Position numbers and translations under genes: made by a program. A model generated the notes under the pieces. It saw only the letters and a list, made by a program, of their open reading frames with translations, ran no database searches and was not told the DNA's origin. Below are positions 63,831 through 64,000 of a stretch of 64,000 bases of DNA, in pieces. The number at the start of each line of letters is the position of its first letter. The stretch's first letter is position 1. The stretch is from Pictodentalium vernedei (taxonomy: Eukaryota; Mollusca; Scaphopoda; Dentaliida; Dentaliidae): the NCBI GenBank assembly GCA_031216915.1, contig CM062296.1, forward strand, positions 662,223,838 to 662,287,837, given 5' to 3'.

Positions 63831-64000
63831 TCCCCATTGACCTTTCTATCTTTAGAAGCACCCGGGCCGACGGGGAGAGGGCGTGGTTGTGAGCATGGCT
63901 AGATTTCGCTGAAGGAAGGTACCCTCAAATCTGGGTCGAAAGTGGCGAAAATGACAAAAGGCTACTTCAACGTATGGTAACGGTATAAACTTCAGACGAT
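63831..64000. other. Right edge of the window
   Basis: No feature recognised. Confidence 0.4.

Overview
This window is eukaryotic, metazoan repeat DNA. It has no operons, no ribosome-binding sites and no uninterrupted host gene that I can support. Almost everything recognisable is a transposable element or a tandem repeat: several non-LTR retrotransposons (Jockey-like, CR1-like and others), SINEs with tRNA- or 5S-type heads, Tc1/mariner and Mutator-like DNA transposons, TTAA- and TA-flanked MITEs, Helitron-like elements with internal tandem arrays, and relics of a virus-like element carrying a packaging-type ATPase. The repeat families (elements ending in hairpin + CTAA, runs of short GGAC-type motifs at 3' ends, more than 20 long G or C homopolymers) look like a marine invertebrate genome, possibly a mollusc or another lophotrochozoan. 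That assignment is inference; no species marker is visible.

Layout. 1-4.0 kb: decayed virus-like element, including a minus-strand P-loop ATPase relic. 4.0-5.75 kb: 3' end of a non-LTR retrotransposon. 5.75-6.25 kb and 16.6-17.5 kb: apparently one older sequence, split by a 10.3-kb inverted-repeat element (6.256-16.582 kb) with a matching 8-bp target duplication. That element contains further insertions (a reverse transcriptase fragment, a Jockey-like LINE itself hit by a SINE) and an ORF with a CG-1-like domain. 18.7-22.6 kb and 30.1-33.1 kb: two related CR1-like LINEs on the minus strand sharing a 3' UTR hairpin. 23.7-27.3 kb: complex satellite array with a recurring hairpin. 27.3-28.1 kb: orphan coiled-coil LINE ORF1. 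28.3-30.0 kb: a 5S-headed SINE, a second SINE family and short tandem repeats. 33.7-35.3 kb: Tc1-like element. 35.3-39.7 kb: Mutator-like foldback element with PHD, OTU-like and MULE transposase relics.

39.7-64 kb is essentially non-coding: hairpin MITEs, three Helitron-like elements with 320-335-bp or shorter internal arrays, a 165-bp array with 330-bp higher-order organisation, a 120-bp array, a 2.7-kb block duplication of a ~335-bp array, and a SINE with a perfect 13-bp target duplication. The insertions are nested up to three deep, so relative ages can be read from the sequence.

All coding regions are broken by stops, frameshifts, deletions or insertions. The least damaged are the CR1-like ORF at 19.4-22.5 kb (one evident frameshift) and the CG-1-like ORF at 15.1-15.6 kb. 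Family assignments come from visible motifs and general knowledge of the families; no database search was possible.
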